From: Nemophila menziesii
Lineage: Eukaryota; Streptophyta; Magnoliopsida; Boraginales; Hydrophyllaceae
DNA: 64,000 nucleotides
Reading direction: 5' to 3'
NCBI GenBank assembly: GCA_029959085.1
Contig: JARWIR010000005.1
Coordinates: 7,194,501 to 7,258,500 of the forward strand
Position 1 is the stretch's first letter; every line of letters starts with the position of its first letter. The notes below the pieces were generated by a model. That model made no database searches, was not told where the DNA came from, and saw nothing but the letters and a program-made list of their open reading frames with translations. The translations under genes were made by a program, and so were the position numbers. Shown in pieces: positions 1-9,891 of the stretch.

Positions 1-1508
1 TTGAAAGGCGGGAATTTTGCCACATTGTCGATGCTCCATGAGACTTTCCTGCGTTCATCGATGTCTTCCACCTGTTTAACACTTTTGTTAGGGCAGTCTC
101 CGTATTGATGTCCTATCCTTCCACACCTGAAACAAAGTAACCCCGTATTTTCATATTGGAACACAACCCAAGCTGGACCCTCCTCTTGGTAAAGATAAGC
201 TCCAGGGGGTAGAGGGTATTTGGTGTTGATTCTAGCTCTGAACCTCAATATCTTAACATCACAGTTTTGGTTGTTGGGGAGATCCACGGCTTCTATTCTG
301 ATAAAGCATACCTCAAGAGCTTTAATAGTGTCTAGGTTATTTTGCTTAAATGCCAAACCTCTAACTTGGACCCAGATCGAAGAATAATCTGTCGCCAAGT
401 CATTGAAATCAACAACAAGAGGCCACATGGTCATGCTTAAGTGAAGCTTTTGATATAGTCCTGGTCTCATTTCCCAAACTCTTTTGAACTCTTTCTCATT
501 GAAAATCTCCAGCTTGAACATATTATTCTTGACATCAGTTAATCTGTAGTGCCCTTGTATTCCCCATCTGTCCTCTATGAGCTTCCTGAGTTGCACAGCA
601 TAGATGGCAGAATCTCCAATGGCTTTGATGAGAATAGCTTTTTCTTCCTTCATGCTTGCAGAAAGTCGCGCCTTAGAACCAATGTTGATAACTCCCAACT
701 TGCGCGCTTTGTGGTCGTTGAGAGGAATTATAGGTAAGGCATGGTGATCTCTTGACGCCATGGTAACACCTGGACAATCAATAGGCACTAATATACTAGA
801 AAGCACAGAGATTAGGTGATAATAAGAGCAGGTATAAGTAAAAAGAAGAGCTTGAAGGATGAGGGTGTTATCTGGGAAGTAGCTAGTATGAAAGCAGAAA
901 CGAGGAAGTGACAATGAAACAACTTCACTCTCTTCTTCAAGTATATATAGGCGCCATCCTTTACCTTCTTCATGGTGTATCTTAATTACCCTAAGACTGG
1001 TTGAATTATCCTTCCCAATGCTTCGGTAAATGGTGATTTCTTTCCTGTTACACTCTTTAATTATGAGAGAAGAGTTATTATTACCTAGCTCTAAGGCTAA
1101 TCTTGGAGAAATCGAGGTGTAGTAGCCTCCTTTGATAGGCCTATACCAGCGTGCTAAATAAACCCTTCCAGGGTCGTCTCTTCGCATCCCCCACCCAAGT
1201 ATATTTTTTGTCGCACTTGGTTTCTGCACAAAAAGAGAAACGAAATTATATCCAACATTATTCAATAGCTTTATTACCTCGATGTAAGGAGGGATTTGGT
1301 CTGCAGCACACAAGAAAAGGAGAAGTTCAATCGACGCCTTCATCGCCTCCTGACCACCTCCATCATTAAATCCACTTCCCCATCTTTGTCTGCACCACTC
1401 TACTAATTTAATAGATTTCCTAATCGTTGAAATAGATTTGTTCTTCCCCAAATCCGAAAAGGTAAAGCCCCTTTGTAACCCTAATAATCCATCTGACGAA
1501 GCCCCCAT
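1..1508 (-). CDS. DUF4283 and CCHC zinc-knuckle protein, 3' end beyond the window
   Basis: I read the minus strand codon by codon from an ATG at 1508 down to base 3 and found 502 codons with no stop. An in-frame TGA at 1556-1554 precedes the ATG, which supports this start. Residues 1 to about 249 match nothing I recognise. From about residue 250 (an internal Met at 761) the protein resembles the DUF4283 domain, with conserved Trp positions in WEMRPGLYQ and SIWVQVRGL. A zinc knuckle CFRCGRIGHQYGDC (C-x2-C-x4-H-x4-C) follows near the left edge. DUF4283 plus this knuckle is typical of ORF1 of plant L1-type LINEs and of host genes derived from it. No reverse transcriptase is visible, but the sequence is cut off. 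The long intact frame contrasts with the decayed LINE relics elsewhere in the window. Confidence 0.7.
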   Translation of the reverse strand, partial: MGASSDGLLGLQRGFTFSDLGKNKSISTIRKSIKLVEWCRQRWGSGFNDGGGQEAMKASIELLLFLCAADQIPPYIEVIKLLNNVGYNFVSLFVQKPSATKNILGWGMRRDDPGRVYLARWYRPIKGGYYTSISPRLALELGNNNSSLIIKECNRKEITIYRSIGKDNSTSLRVIKIHHEEGKGWRLYILEEESEVVSLSLPRFCFHTSYFPDNTLILQALLFTYTCSYYHLISVLSSILVPIDCPGVTMASRDHHALPIIPLNDHKARKLGVINIGSKARLSASMKEEKAILIKAIGDSAIYAVQLRKLIEDRWGIQGHYRLTDVKNNMFKLEIFNEKEFKRVWEMRPGLYQKLHLSMTMWPLVVDFNDLATDYSSIWVQVRGLAFKQNNLDTIKALEVCFIRIEAVDLPNNQNCDVKILRFRARINTKYPLPPGAYLYQEEGPAWVVFQYENTGLLCFRCGRIGHQYGDCPNKSVKQVEDIDERRKVSWSIDNVAKFPPF

Positions 1509-1949
1509 TCCAAGATGAGGAGAGAGAAACGTGAAGCAAGAAGCAAGAACCACTCACGAAATCACCACACCGAGGCGGTGATAATCACGAGTAGATTTGA
1601 TGATTTCGACGGAAGAAATCGTACCCTATGAGTAGAGAGAGGAGAGAGCGTTGTTTTTAGAGAGAGAAATTAAATCTTAATCTTTCTCAAAGACGATTCA
1701 ATCTATTCAAGGAAATTCGATCTATTTCTTATTTTTCTATTTCTTTACTTTGATATATAATACTCCAATGGTTGGTGCTTGTCTAATCCCAATTTTTGTA
1801 TAATTAATAAAGTTCATTTGTATCTATCCAACTCTCAGAAGTAAAAAATCAACAATTAATTAAAGAAATAAAAGTCAACGACCTCCTTAGATACTAATTC
1901 ATTTTTTCATAAATTTTATCTTCACAGTCAAATTCCAGTTCAAGAAGAA
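1509..1949. promoter_or_regulatory. Shared intergenic region between two divergent genes
   Basis: These 441 bases separate the minus-strand ORF starting at 1508 from the plus-strand DUF642 gene starting at 1950, so both promoters should lie here. A GAGAGA-rich tract at about 1620-1670 looks like a 5' leader of the minus gene. The AT-rich motif TGATATATAATA at 1751-1762 can be read as a TATA box on either strand. It is about 245 bases from one start codon and 190 from the other. Which gene uses it cannot be told from sequence. Confidence 0.35.
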
Positions 1950-3485
1950 ATGAAGCTCATCATATTCTTCATCCTAATCATTGGCCTCATGTATTCAGCA
2001 GCAGCAGCAGGTAACTCGAATTATCTATTCTTTTATAAATGTACTCATAAAGTGATGATGATGAAATGGTCTGAACTAATATTTGTATGTTACGAGTAAT
2101 GCAAATCCAAATTCAAATCCAGTTTGTTTGACTAATCTTCAAATGAAATAGATATTTTACAGAATCCAGATTTTGAATCTCCACCATCAAATTTGACAAA
2201 GAATTCGAATTCCACATTCGTTCTTTTGAACGAAAATAACACAATTCCAGGATGGACTGTTGAAGGAAACGTGCAATATATCACAATCAATCCTCCACGT
2301 AACGGACATGCTTTATTACTTGGTCAAGATGCAAAGATCAACCAAACTTTTACTGCTCATGATGATTTAGCACAATACTTGCTTACCTTCACATTATCTC
2401 TCGGTGGTCAAAACTGTTCAAACGGTGCAAGTCTCACAGTTTCAGCTCCAGATACTTCTTCTTCATTTTCCCTGAAGCAAAACTATACCAGAGAATCTTG
2501 GCAAGTTTACGGTCTCCGATTAGGAAATTGGGGTAATGAGGAGCCTATAAACTTGGTGATTTATAGTGAATCTACAACAGATATAGATCCAAATTCAACA
2601 TGTTGGCCTGTGATTGATACACTTGTAATGGAGAAGATTGGATCGGTTCCTCATGACAAAGGTATTGTTCTGCATCAGGTTACTTAAATCCCGAGTTTTT
2701 CAAAAATAAAATAAAATAGAAATTCGATGGGTTGCTTATATAGGTTATTTCGCACGATATAGGAAGTTATAGTGAAATTAACTCTTAATTAAATATATTT
2801 TGTTTAAACGGTAATTAATTAGATAAATAATAATATAGGAACCTATAGAACATTTATTGCATAATATAGGGGCTTATTGTGCAATTTTGTATAACATAGG
2901 GATTTACATTGCTATACAGATAATATACTAAGCAATGGTGGATTCGAATTGGGGCCAGAGTTCATTGATAATTCCAATGAAGGGGTTTTACTTGATCCAA
3001 AACTAAGTCCACTTGAATCTGCATTACAACAATGGGCTGTAATAGGAAATGTTAAATACATAAATTCCAAACATTATTATGTCCCACAAGGAAATGCTGC
3101 TATTGAGCTTCTTCTCTCAGGAGCTACCATACAAACGGCAACAACTCTTAAAAAGGATACAAGTTATACGTTACAATTCATGCTTGCGGATGCAAATGAT
3201 TCGTGTGTTGGAGATTTTAATGTAGGAGTTCAAGCAGGAGCATTAGCTCAAAACGTTACTCTTCCAAGTGATGGAAATGGATCCGCAAGGAGATACTATG
3301 TTGACTTTAAGGGAGAATTGACCACGACTATTATAAGTTTCCAAAGCTATAAAACTAGTCAAAGAGAAGATGGTGTTTTTTGCGGTCCTGTCATTGATGA
3401 TGTGGTTCTGCGCATTTCCAATGCAGTTGCACGTAGAATTCAGTTTTTTGTGCTTGTTGTAGCACTTTTAGCATCTTTTGTTTAG
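1950..3485 (+). CDS. DUF642 cell-wall protein (cassette copy A)
   Basis: Three exons, 1950-2010, 2152-2661 and 2920-3485, join in frame (both introns phase 1) to give 378 residues, the usual DUF642 length. Residues 1-20 form a signal peptide (hydrophobic IIFFILIIGLMYSAAAA). Two tandem galactose-binding-like DUF642 modules follow. The second starts NGGFELGP and ends with the family hallmark CGPVIDDV. The first module has CWPVIDTL, with Trp where Gly is usual. N-glycosylation sequons are numerous. The protein ends in a hydrophobic stretch (FFVLVVALLASFV) that could be a GPI-anchor signal. The family acts in the plant cell wall, where members bind cellulose or pectin methylesterases; the substrate of this divergent member is unknown. 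The gene converges with an HMA gene whose stop lies 571 bases downstream. Splice sites are inferred from GT-AG rules and from paralogues B and C. Confidence 0.85.
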
Positions 3486-4055
3486 ATTTATTGATCGTGT
3501 TACAGTCTTATAGATAATATTCTTTGTGAGTCTAATTTGAAGCAAAATTTTAACTCTTAGGTGTGATTTTTTTTATAATTAGCTGTTACTAAAGAATTGA
3601 TCAATGCTATTATCTTCATCTAAAGTAAGATATTGGATGATAAAGAACACAATCTTCATATTCATATAGATATAGAGTAGTTCATACCATTAGAAATTTC
3701 CCCTACTTATCTTTTGTTAAGACACCAAAAACCATATCATTATCTCAAAAAAGTCGGGTGGATGATCATCATTTGGTTTCTAAATAACGTGTAACAAGAA
3801 AAGAAAAAGCAAATACAGAGTAATGATTATACCAGGAGAAAATAGGATGGTATATCATATATAACATTAATGGAGGCACATTTTCATCAAAATATAAAAA
3901 TGAAATATGTTCCCTTTCTTTCTGGAAAGTTGCAGTTGAAATAAATAGCAGAACCACAAGATAATGAAAAAAAAAATTGAAATGTAATATCTTTAAAATG
4001 AAATCTATGCTTAATAATCCTTTGAAGATAAAAATGACATTGTTATAAATGACTA

Positions 4056-4824
4056 TCACCAACGATAGTTTCCATAACCAGACATAGGCTGCCCGGGATA
4101 ACCGCCATAAGAACCACGTGGCATAAATGGGTAATTATATGGAATCTGCTGACGAGCACGTGGATGGTTCCCAAACATTGGAGGTATTGGTCTCTCACTT
4201 GCAAACGCAGGACCCTCAATATCCATACCTTGTCGTCTATGGATTTTGCAATAAGTATCTCTGCAAATATCTTTACTAAACTCTTGATTAGGCGAAACAT
4301 AATTTTCAATTTTGTGACCATCTTGGTTTTTATTATCATCATCACAAAAACTTTTTGCACATTGTTCAACCTTTTCTTTTCGTGGATTTTTATCCCTAGT
4401 GGTTTCAGTATTCTTTTCGCCATTATCAGGCTCCACCCTGTATAAATATTCAGCTCTTTTATCCATTTTTTTCCAAATAGTGTCAATGAGTATCTTGGGA
4501 TCGACTATGCCGGTAACATGTACCAACATCTCTTCTATGTGTACATAGACTAAGTATACACCTATTTGTACATAAGAAATGTAAAGAAAGGAATTTCAAA
4601 ATAAAAAAAATTATAAAAGTAAAACACACCTCTGATTTTTAGTAACACTTTCTTCAATTTTTTCGGGCAATTCACACAGCAGAGGACGTTTACACTCAGC
4701 ACTACCGTCTGTAATATTACCAGAAGAACAAGTCAGTAAGAAATGAGATGTTTCTATTAAAAGAGAGTGCGATATTAGTTTTATATTAAAAGATTATTAC
4801 CGGATCAGATGCAGGTTTTTCCAT
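4056..4824 (-). CDS. HMA-domain protein (cassette copy A)
   Basis: Three exons read on the minus strand (4824-4801, 4708-4630, 4561-4056) join in frame to 202 residues. Exon 2 (79 nt in every copy here) carries the first half of a heavy-metal-associated fold, VVLSVNVLCCVNCPKK, including a C-x2-C metal-site motif at about residues 19-22. Exon 3 supplies the second half (VHVTGIVDPKILIDTI). A charged, Lys-rich linker follows, then a Gly/Tyr/Pro-rich tail ending GSYGGYPGQPMSGYGNYRW. No C-terminal CaaX box is present, so this is not a typical isoprenylated HIPP. HMA proteins of this kind bind or traffic Cu, Zn or Cd, or act as protein-interaction modules; the exact role is unknown. The ATG is supported by the aligned ATG in copies B, E and F. 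An upstream conserved exon may be untranslated. Confidence 0.75.
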
Positions 4825-4941
4825 TGGAAAACACTAAAGCAGACGCACCACACTATAAAATTGAAGCTATTAAGTTAAATTGGATACAAGATTTTTTCTC
4901 TAACAAAGTATCAATTATAAAATGCGTGTTTATTCACTCAC

Positions 4942-4962
4942 CTTAACTTTGTTTGCTTGCAC
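4942..4962 (-). other. Conserved candidate non-coding exon end upstream of HMA-A
   Basis: On the minus strand the block GCAAGCAAACAAAGTTAAG is followed by a strong donor, GTGAGT, at 4941-4936. The same block is preserved upstream of the HMA genes or relics at about 15245, 32450, 50430 and 54540, while neighbouring intron sequence has drifted more. The reading frame is not shared between copies. It is therefore best explained as a 5' untranslated exon joined to the ATG exon. Its 5' boundary is unknown. Confidence 0.4.
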
Positions 4963-5364
4963 AAGTAAATGAAGATACGTACATAAACAAAAATGATTGC
5001 GTAGTGTTAGGAAATTTAACCAATACTATGGAACATTTTCCTTCCAATAGTTGTAATTATAAATGGATGCAAATATACTTTATTTTTGGTTATGATTGAA
5101 AGAATCTTCCTAATATAGTTCTCCATTGGTATATTTATACGTGCTATTACATAAATTTTAAAATTAAGGTAATTAAACATGGTAGTTTTATTTTATTACC
5201 ATTTGTTTCATTTCAAAATTTTGGTTAATTCGTGTTTCCTTATATAGACTCCATTTTCCTAGATGTACAAATTGAAAATTTAAATTCGTGAAATAACAAG
5301 ATTACTGAGATAAAAGCTAAAACTAGAACGAACAGAATTGATAAGAAAGAAAGGGGAAATAAAC

Positions 5365-5666
5365 CTGTCAATATTATCAACGATTGGTATTGGTCTCTTA
5401 TAGAAGAAATCAACTGGAGTAATGTAAGACGAAATCAAAGATGATCGTGGAGGCTCAGCGTTAAAAGGTTCCTAAAGAAACAGCAAACAAATTAATTAAG
5501 GAATCAATTACAAGCTCATTTTCAGAGTGGATTAACAACTAACACTCGAAGAATTAGTATCTACAATTTACATATATACATACAGATATACCTTGGAATT
5601 GATCTTTAGGAGAGGATGACGAGGTGGTTCTTGTGAGTAATCTGAGGGTGCTCTTAGTCCTGGCAT
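5365..5666 (-). pseudogene. Sulfite oxidase, first two coding exons only (copy A)
   Basis: Minus-strand exons 5666-5592 (25 codons, donor GTATAT) and 5471-5365 (35 codons plus 2 nt, donor GTTTAT) encode an N-terminus reading MPGLRAPSDYSQEPPRHPLL and onward through EPFNAEPPRSS and TPVDFFYKR. I recognise this as the start of plant peroxisomal sulfite oxidase, the molybdenum enzyme that oxidises sulfite to sulfate. Only about 61 of the roughly 390 residues are present. The molybdopterin and dimerisation domains are absent from the downstream 4.8-5.3 kb, where the HMA gene lies in the same orientation. Compared with copy B, nine bases (Asn-His-Gly) are deleted after FFYKR. It cannot make the enzyme, but both exons have kept open frames, start codon and splice sites, so a chimeric transcript or promoter donation to HMA-A is possible. 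Confidence 0.75.
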
Positions 5667-5828
5667 TTTTACTAGCTTCTTCTCTTCTTTCTCTGCGTAT
5701 CTTTTTTGGAATTAAAAAAGGAACGCAAAAGAGAGAATATGAGAGATGATACTTGTGTGGAGAACAAATGATACTTGTTTAGCTCCTGTAATTGTTTAAA
5801 GAGCAGAGAATCTATTTTTCCATAAAGA

Positions 5829-5955
5829 TTTTTTCAAGAACTCTCCATGAACCTATTTTTCCATAAAGAATTTTTACTTGGCATTCCTAAAAATCATTAT
5901 TTTCAAGAACTCTCCATGAACCTATTTTTCCATAAAGAATTTTTTTTTGGCAACA
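5829..5955. repeat. Imperfect direct repeat, two units of about 70 bp
   Basis: The segment containing CAAGAACTCTCCATGAACC and a following TTTTTCCATAAAGAA occurs at about 5834 and again at about 5907, with a partial third copy of the CCATAAAG part at 5819. It is a local tandem duplication upstream of the sulfite oxidase fragment. No gene is visible in 5667-6390 otherwise; the segment is AT-rich. Confidence 0.6.
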
Positions 5956-6397
5956 ATTTTCCATAACATCCTCATGAGCAAAGTTTTATCTTAAGCTCCA
6001 AATTCTTTGAGTCTTAGTTTCCTTAGTATTTAGGTGTAGTTATATTTTTCCATTTGATTTGTGGAGATTTTCTATCACAATAGAAACTCCTGCAAATACT
6101 CACAATTCTATCCTACATACAATCAAAATTGGGATAATAGATAACCAAAAACACACAACTTTTTAAAGTACCAATCTAATAAGCTCAAATACGACCCGTA
6201 TATGAGAGAGAAGGAGCATTCCAAGATCGAACATAACCTTCAAACTTATCAATGAATGGTTTATAGTCTCTCTAAAATAAAATCAAAGCTACAAGCGGTA
6301 AACCCAAATAACGGAACGACATTACCACTTTTTCAAGTCGAGTAGTTTTTTAAAATTTCAACAATATCATCTTTAATTTCCACATTAATATTTAATT

Positions 6398-7200
6398 TTT
6401 AAGTATATTTAAATAAAGGCCCAAACACTTACTAAACTCCTCCAAGCAATCCATAAGAATTTTTACCGGGTTATGATCGTCTTTGGCAAAAAGCATGAGA
6501 TCATTGGCAAAAGCGAGGTGAGTGATTTTATTTTTCTTACATTTGGATGATACTTGAACCCAACATTTGTGTTCTTCCTTACTAATCTCGAGAAATATTC
6601 TCAAGACACAAGATGAAGAGATATGGAGAAAGAATATCATCTTGTCTTGACCCTTTTTTCCTCTTTGAAGAATCCATGAATATCCTCGTTAAGTGCAACC
6701 AAATATGTAGGCGTTATAACACATTCCATGACCCAATTCACGTACAAATCCAGAAAATTCAAACCTTTAACTACCTCTAGACGGAAATCCACAAAAACCA
6801 AGTCATAAGCTTTGCACAAATCGATCTTTATAGTACATCTAGGGGAACTACAATGATTATTGTAACCTCCGAAAAGCTCTTGCATCAAGGAAATATTCTC
6901 CGCCATCAATCTTCCGAACACAAAAGCATTTTGTGCTTTATCTATAATCTCTTCAAGAATCGATTTCGTGCGGTCCGCAAGAATCGTTGTAATTACCTTT
7001 TAGATAACATCACAACAAGTGAAATAAAAGCAATAATAGTAGCATTTATTTGCTTAAGTAAAAAAAAAATTCACAAACCTCTTGTATAACTTTATCTCCG
7101 ATAATATTCCAAGATTTTTTAAAGAATGGCGAGGAAAAACCATCGAGTCTGGACGCTTTATGATTTACAGTTTGGAAAATCACCTCTTTTACCTCACCAC
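6398..7200 (-). pseudogene. LINE (L1-type) reverse transcriptase relic
   Basis: The minus strand encodes broken pieces of a non-LTR reverse transcriptase in the right order: SRLDGFSSPFFKKSWNIIGD at about 7160-7100, then QNAFVFGRLMAENISLMQEL at about 6945-6880, a catalytic-type segment around IKIDLCKAYD at about 6830-6800, and THLAFANDLMLFAKDDHNP at about 6510-6450. The last corresponds to the FADD motif, here changed to FAND. Frameshifts and stops separate the pieces. Endonuclease, RNase H and ends were not found nearby. This is an old dead fragment. Confidence 0.8.
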
Positions 7201-7231
7201 ATAAGAAAAATATTGGAAAGAGCTTTGTTGT

Positions 7232-7455
7232 AGAGTTCGATCAGTTTTTGTTTTGGAAGTAAAATTAACGAGTATATTGTTATGGACTCTAACTAGAGAA
7301 TTGGCAAAAACTCGAGAACATATGGTCACGGGTTCGACCAGTTTTTGTTTACAAGTAATATTTACCGAAATTCGTGAGTATATGATTATTGTTTTTGTAA
7401 GTATATGTGATCGATGATCACATAAAACTCGTGAACATAAAATCACGAGTTAAAC
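7232..7455. repeat. Imperfect repeat of about 100 bp
   Basis: The phrase TTCGAYCAGTTTTTGTTT followed by an AAGTAA-rich stretch and GAGTATAT occurs at about 7236 and again at about 7334. A related CTCGTGAACATAAAATCACG follows at about 7428. It looks like a degraded tandem repeat or the remains of a small element. No coding potential was seen between 7200 and 7788. Confidence 0.45.
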
Positions 7456-7787
7456 CAATTTTTCTTGAACACTTTATTTTAATCTTGAAAAGTCAAATTT
7501 AATCAATTAATTCACGGAATTTGACAAATTTCTTTGAAATTAAACATTATTTGTCATCAAATATGTCAAATAAATAAAAAATATAATATAAAATAATTTG
7601 ATATTAGGTAAAATAATTGAAATTTTGTAATTTTGACCTAAAATATTTTGTATTATGATTTATGAGAGGGAACGCAACTACTAAAGTGTGTTACGTAAAG
7701 ATCAAAGCGGTTGTTCGGTAACCAGAACAATTATTAATAATTGCTAGGTTTATGTAGTAGGTGTACCTAGTCAATAGGCCTTAATTA

Positions 7788-9433
7788 ATTCTTTTCTCTT
7801 CATCTTCTTCCCAGTCCACATTTTTTTAACGGTGACGTGTTTCTCTCTCTCGTCAAAACAAACCAGAAAACCAGCAAAACCCTAGCCGCCGTCGCCGACC
7901 TCTTTTCTCCTTTTTGCTAGCGACGGGGCCGCCTGCTCCTTTTCTTTCGTGTTTTCTCCTGCCGTCTTCATTGTTTTTTGTTTCCGTTATATAGCGCCGT
8001 CTCATTCACGATTGATCTCTGCAGTAATTGTTAAAGGCTGGTTCTGCTTTTGTTTTGGATTTCCATGGGGTTTGTTTCTTCTCTTGATACTGCTCATGGG
8101 TCTAGATTTAGTAAAAGACCAAACCAAGTTCTAAAGACTAAGACCCTTTTCCAACCGAACAAGACCCAAATCCAGTTTGGGGCTTTAGTTTTCTAGACTT
8201 CAAGACCGTTCCCTCAGGCCGTTGCTGGAGTGCTTCTTCTTGGAGTTGATTTGAGATTGGATCTGTTCTTTCATGGCTGTCCAGGGGCTTCCAAAACCTT
8301 TCCCTCCACTGATACACCTGAACTTTTGATTGGATATTGGGCTGCTTGTTTTATTGGTAAGGATTGCTTCTCCCTTTATTTGATTTCTTTTCTCCAGTGT
8401 ACTGGTCATGTTGGCTATTTGGGTTTTTCTTCTGTGGTGGTTGTTCTGATTGTTTGGCAAAGATCGGTGTTAGTGAGGATGTGTTTGTGGTTTGTTTTTT
8501 TGACCTCCTCCTTCGTTTTCTCTCTCTGAGGGGTTGTGGTGATACACTTTGGGTTGAAGTTACTTGTTCAATAGATTTCATTGTTTTCCATTTACTCGTC
8601 AATCTCTCTGCGCGAGATCTTACTGTTCGGTGAATTTGACCCCCTCTTGGTTAGAAAGGCATAAGGGGTGGTTCTTTCCGCGCTTGCGTTGTTTCTCCGG
8701 GTTTTGTTGTTATCCTACAATCGCAGGTGGTGATTCACTTCTTGCCAGGACTCTTCATTCAGTTGACTCCGGTTTGAGAAACTCCGAGTGTTTGCCGTTC
8801 ATTTGGGGCCTCATGTTCTCGGATTTTGGTTGTTTAACTTATCTGGTTTGCTTTTGTTTGGTGATGGTGGAGAAACAACTATTGTGTTTTTCGTTTGGGC
8901 AGCTTGTGTGTTGTTCGTTTGAGGGTCTTATAGGAATCGCAGTAGCGGCCGCAGTTGTTCGAATTTGGAAGGGTGAAGTTTTTCCTGATCTTGCTCAGAT
9001 TGACCCCATTTCCTCCAGTATAGTTGCAGATATAAAGTTGATTCATAGTAGTGATTTATGTCTCGATTTACAATCTGCTCCACTTTGCATTAAGTTTAAA
9101 TCTAATGCCGCAGCCAGTCTTAAGCCTTTACGGTCTCCAAGCCCGTACTGCTCTACGAAGAGCTTGTCTATCCTTGTCGATCTTAAGAGTATGGTTAGAT
9201 CCCACACACATTTCTATTTTGGGATTAGAAGGACGGCTAAAATTTCGACTGTTTAGATTGCGAATGCTTCTCCTATTTTTCTTTCTTTGCTTTGTGCTTG
9301 TAATTCGTCCTTTTTCTTTCTTTTTGTTATGTTTGTTTGTATTGTATTTGGGTTTCTTGTATCAACTGGAGTGAATTTTTTCCCTCTTAGTTGATTGTTT
9401 CTTTTAATACAAGCTTTGTTGACTAAAAAAAAA
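7788..9433 (+). mobile_element. Poly(A)-tailed retroposon of unknown origin, about 1.65 kb
   Basis: The segment begins just after AATAGGCCTTAATTA at 7773-7787 and ends in an A-run at 9425-9433. The same 15-mer recurs at 9565-9579, beyond a SINE that landed in the tail. Long target duplications plus a 3' A-tract are the signature of LINE-driven retroposition. The body starts with leader-like sequence (AAACCCTAGCCGCCGTCGCC near 7880) and contains an open frame of 230 codons at 8564-9256. That frame is rich in Cys and Phe and matches nothing I know. It could be a LINE-derived non-autonomous element or a retroposed non-coding or diverged mRNA. Confidence 0.6.
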
Positions 9434-9441
9434 TAGGCTTG

Positions 9442-9564
9442 AGATCGATAGTTGGCCTAGTGGTTAGGTTACTCTGCAGAGACCAAGAGGTCCTGGGATC
9501 GAATCTCATTGGAGTCATTTACTCCGAGTCCAAAGTGGCTCTCTCATGTATTAAAAAAAAAAAA
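9442..9564 (+). mobile_element. tRNA-derived SINE, copy 1
   Basis: Internal polymerase III promoter motifs are visible: A box TGGCCTAGTGGTTAGG near 9453 and B box GGGATCGAATCTC near 9496. The conserved 3' body ACTCCGAGTCCAAAGTGGCT is followed by an A-tail. Flanking AAAAAATAGGC repeats indicate insertion into the poly(A) and right target duplication of the 1.65 kb retroposon. Copies 2 (12625-12735) and 3 (17778-17894, minus) share the body. Confidence 0.8.
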
Positions 9565-9891
9565 AATAGGCCTTAATTAGATTTCTGAAGAAAAAAAAGA
9601 CAAATCCATTAGAAATTCAAGCCATTTCTTCTTTTCATTTTCTCTTTTTTTTTTTTTTGACAAGGTTGGTGCTTTTTAATTCGAATTTTGTAAAATTATT
9701 TTCCAAGGATTAATTAGGTGTATGATTTATGAGAGGGAAACGAAAATTAGATAAACATAAATGAAAGAAAAGCACAAGTAATTTTAGTAATCATCCACCT
9801 CTCTCATTTTTTACCCTTCATCTTGAGTTCCACCCCACTCCGCCGTTACTTCCGCTTCCAACTCCGTTCCATAAACTTGAATCTTATCAAA

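Noticed and set aside
941..951. GTATATATAGG as a TATA box for a gene starting at 761 on the minus strand
   Set aside because: The motif lies within the continuous 502-codon frame that starts at 1508, so it is coding sequence, not a promoter.
1151..1369. 72-codon plus-strand open frame
   Set aside because: It is the antisense of the long minus-strand gene and has no motif.
4043..4486. 147-codon minus-strand frame overlapping HMA-A
   Set aside because: Shadow frame of HMA-A exon 3; the 4056-4561 frame carries the HMA fold and joins in phase to exon 2.
8564..9256. 230-codon frame as a genuine protein gene
   Set aside because: It lies inside a poly(A) retroposon, its Cys/Phe-rich composition is unusual, and overlapping frames in other phases are also long. 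Kept only as part of the element.
9453..9510. Functional tRNA gene
   Set aside because: A and B boxes are present but no cloverleaf could be drawn. The conserved downstream body, A-tail and target duplications mark it as a SINE.
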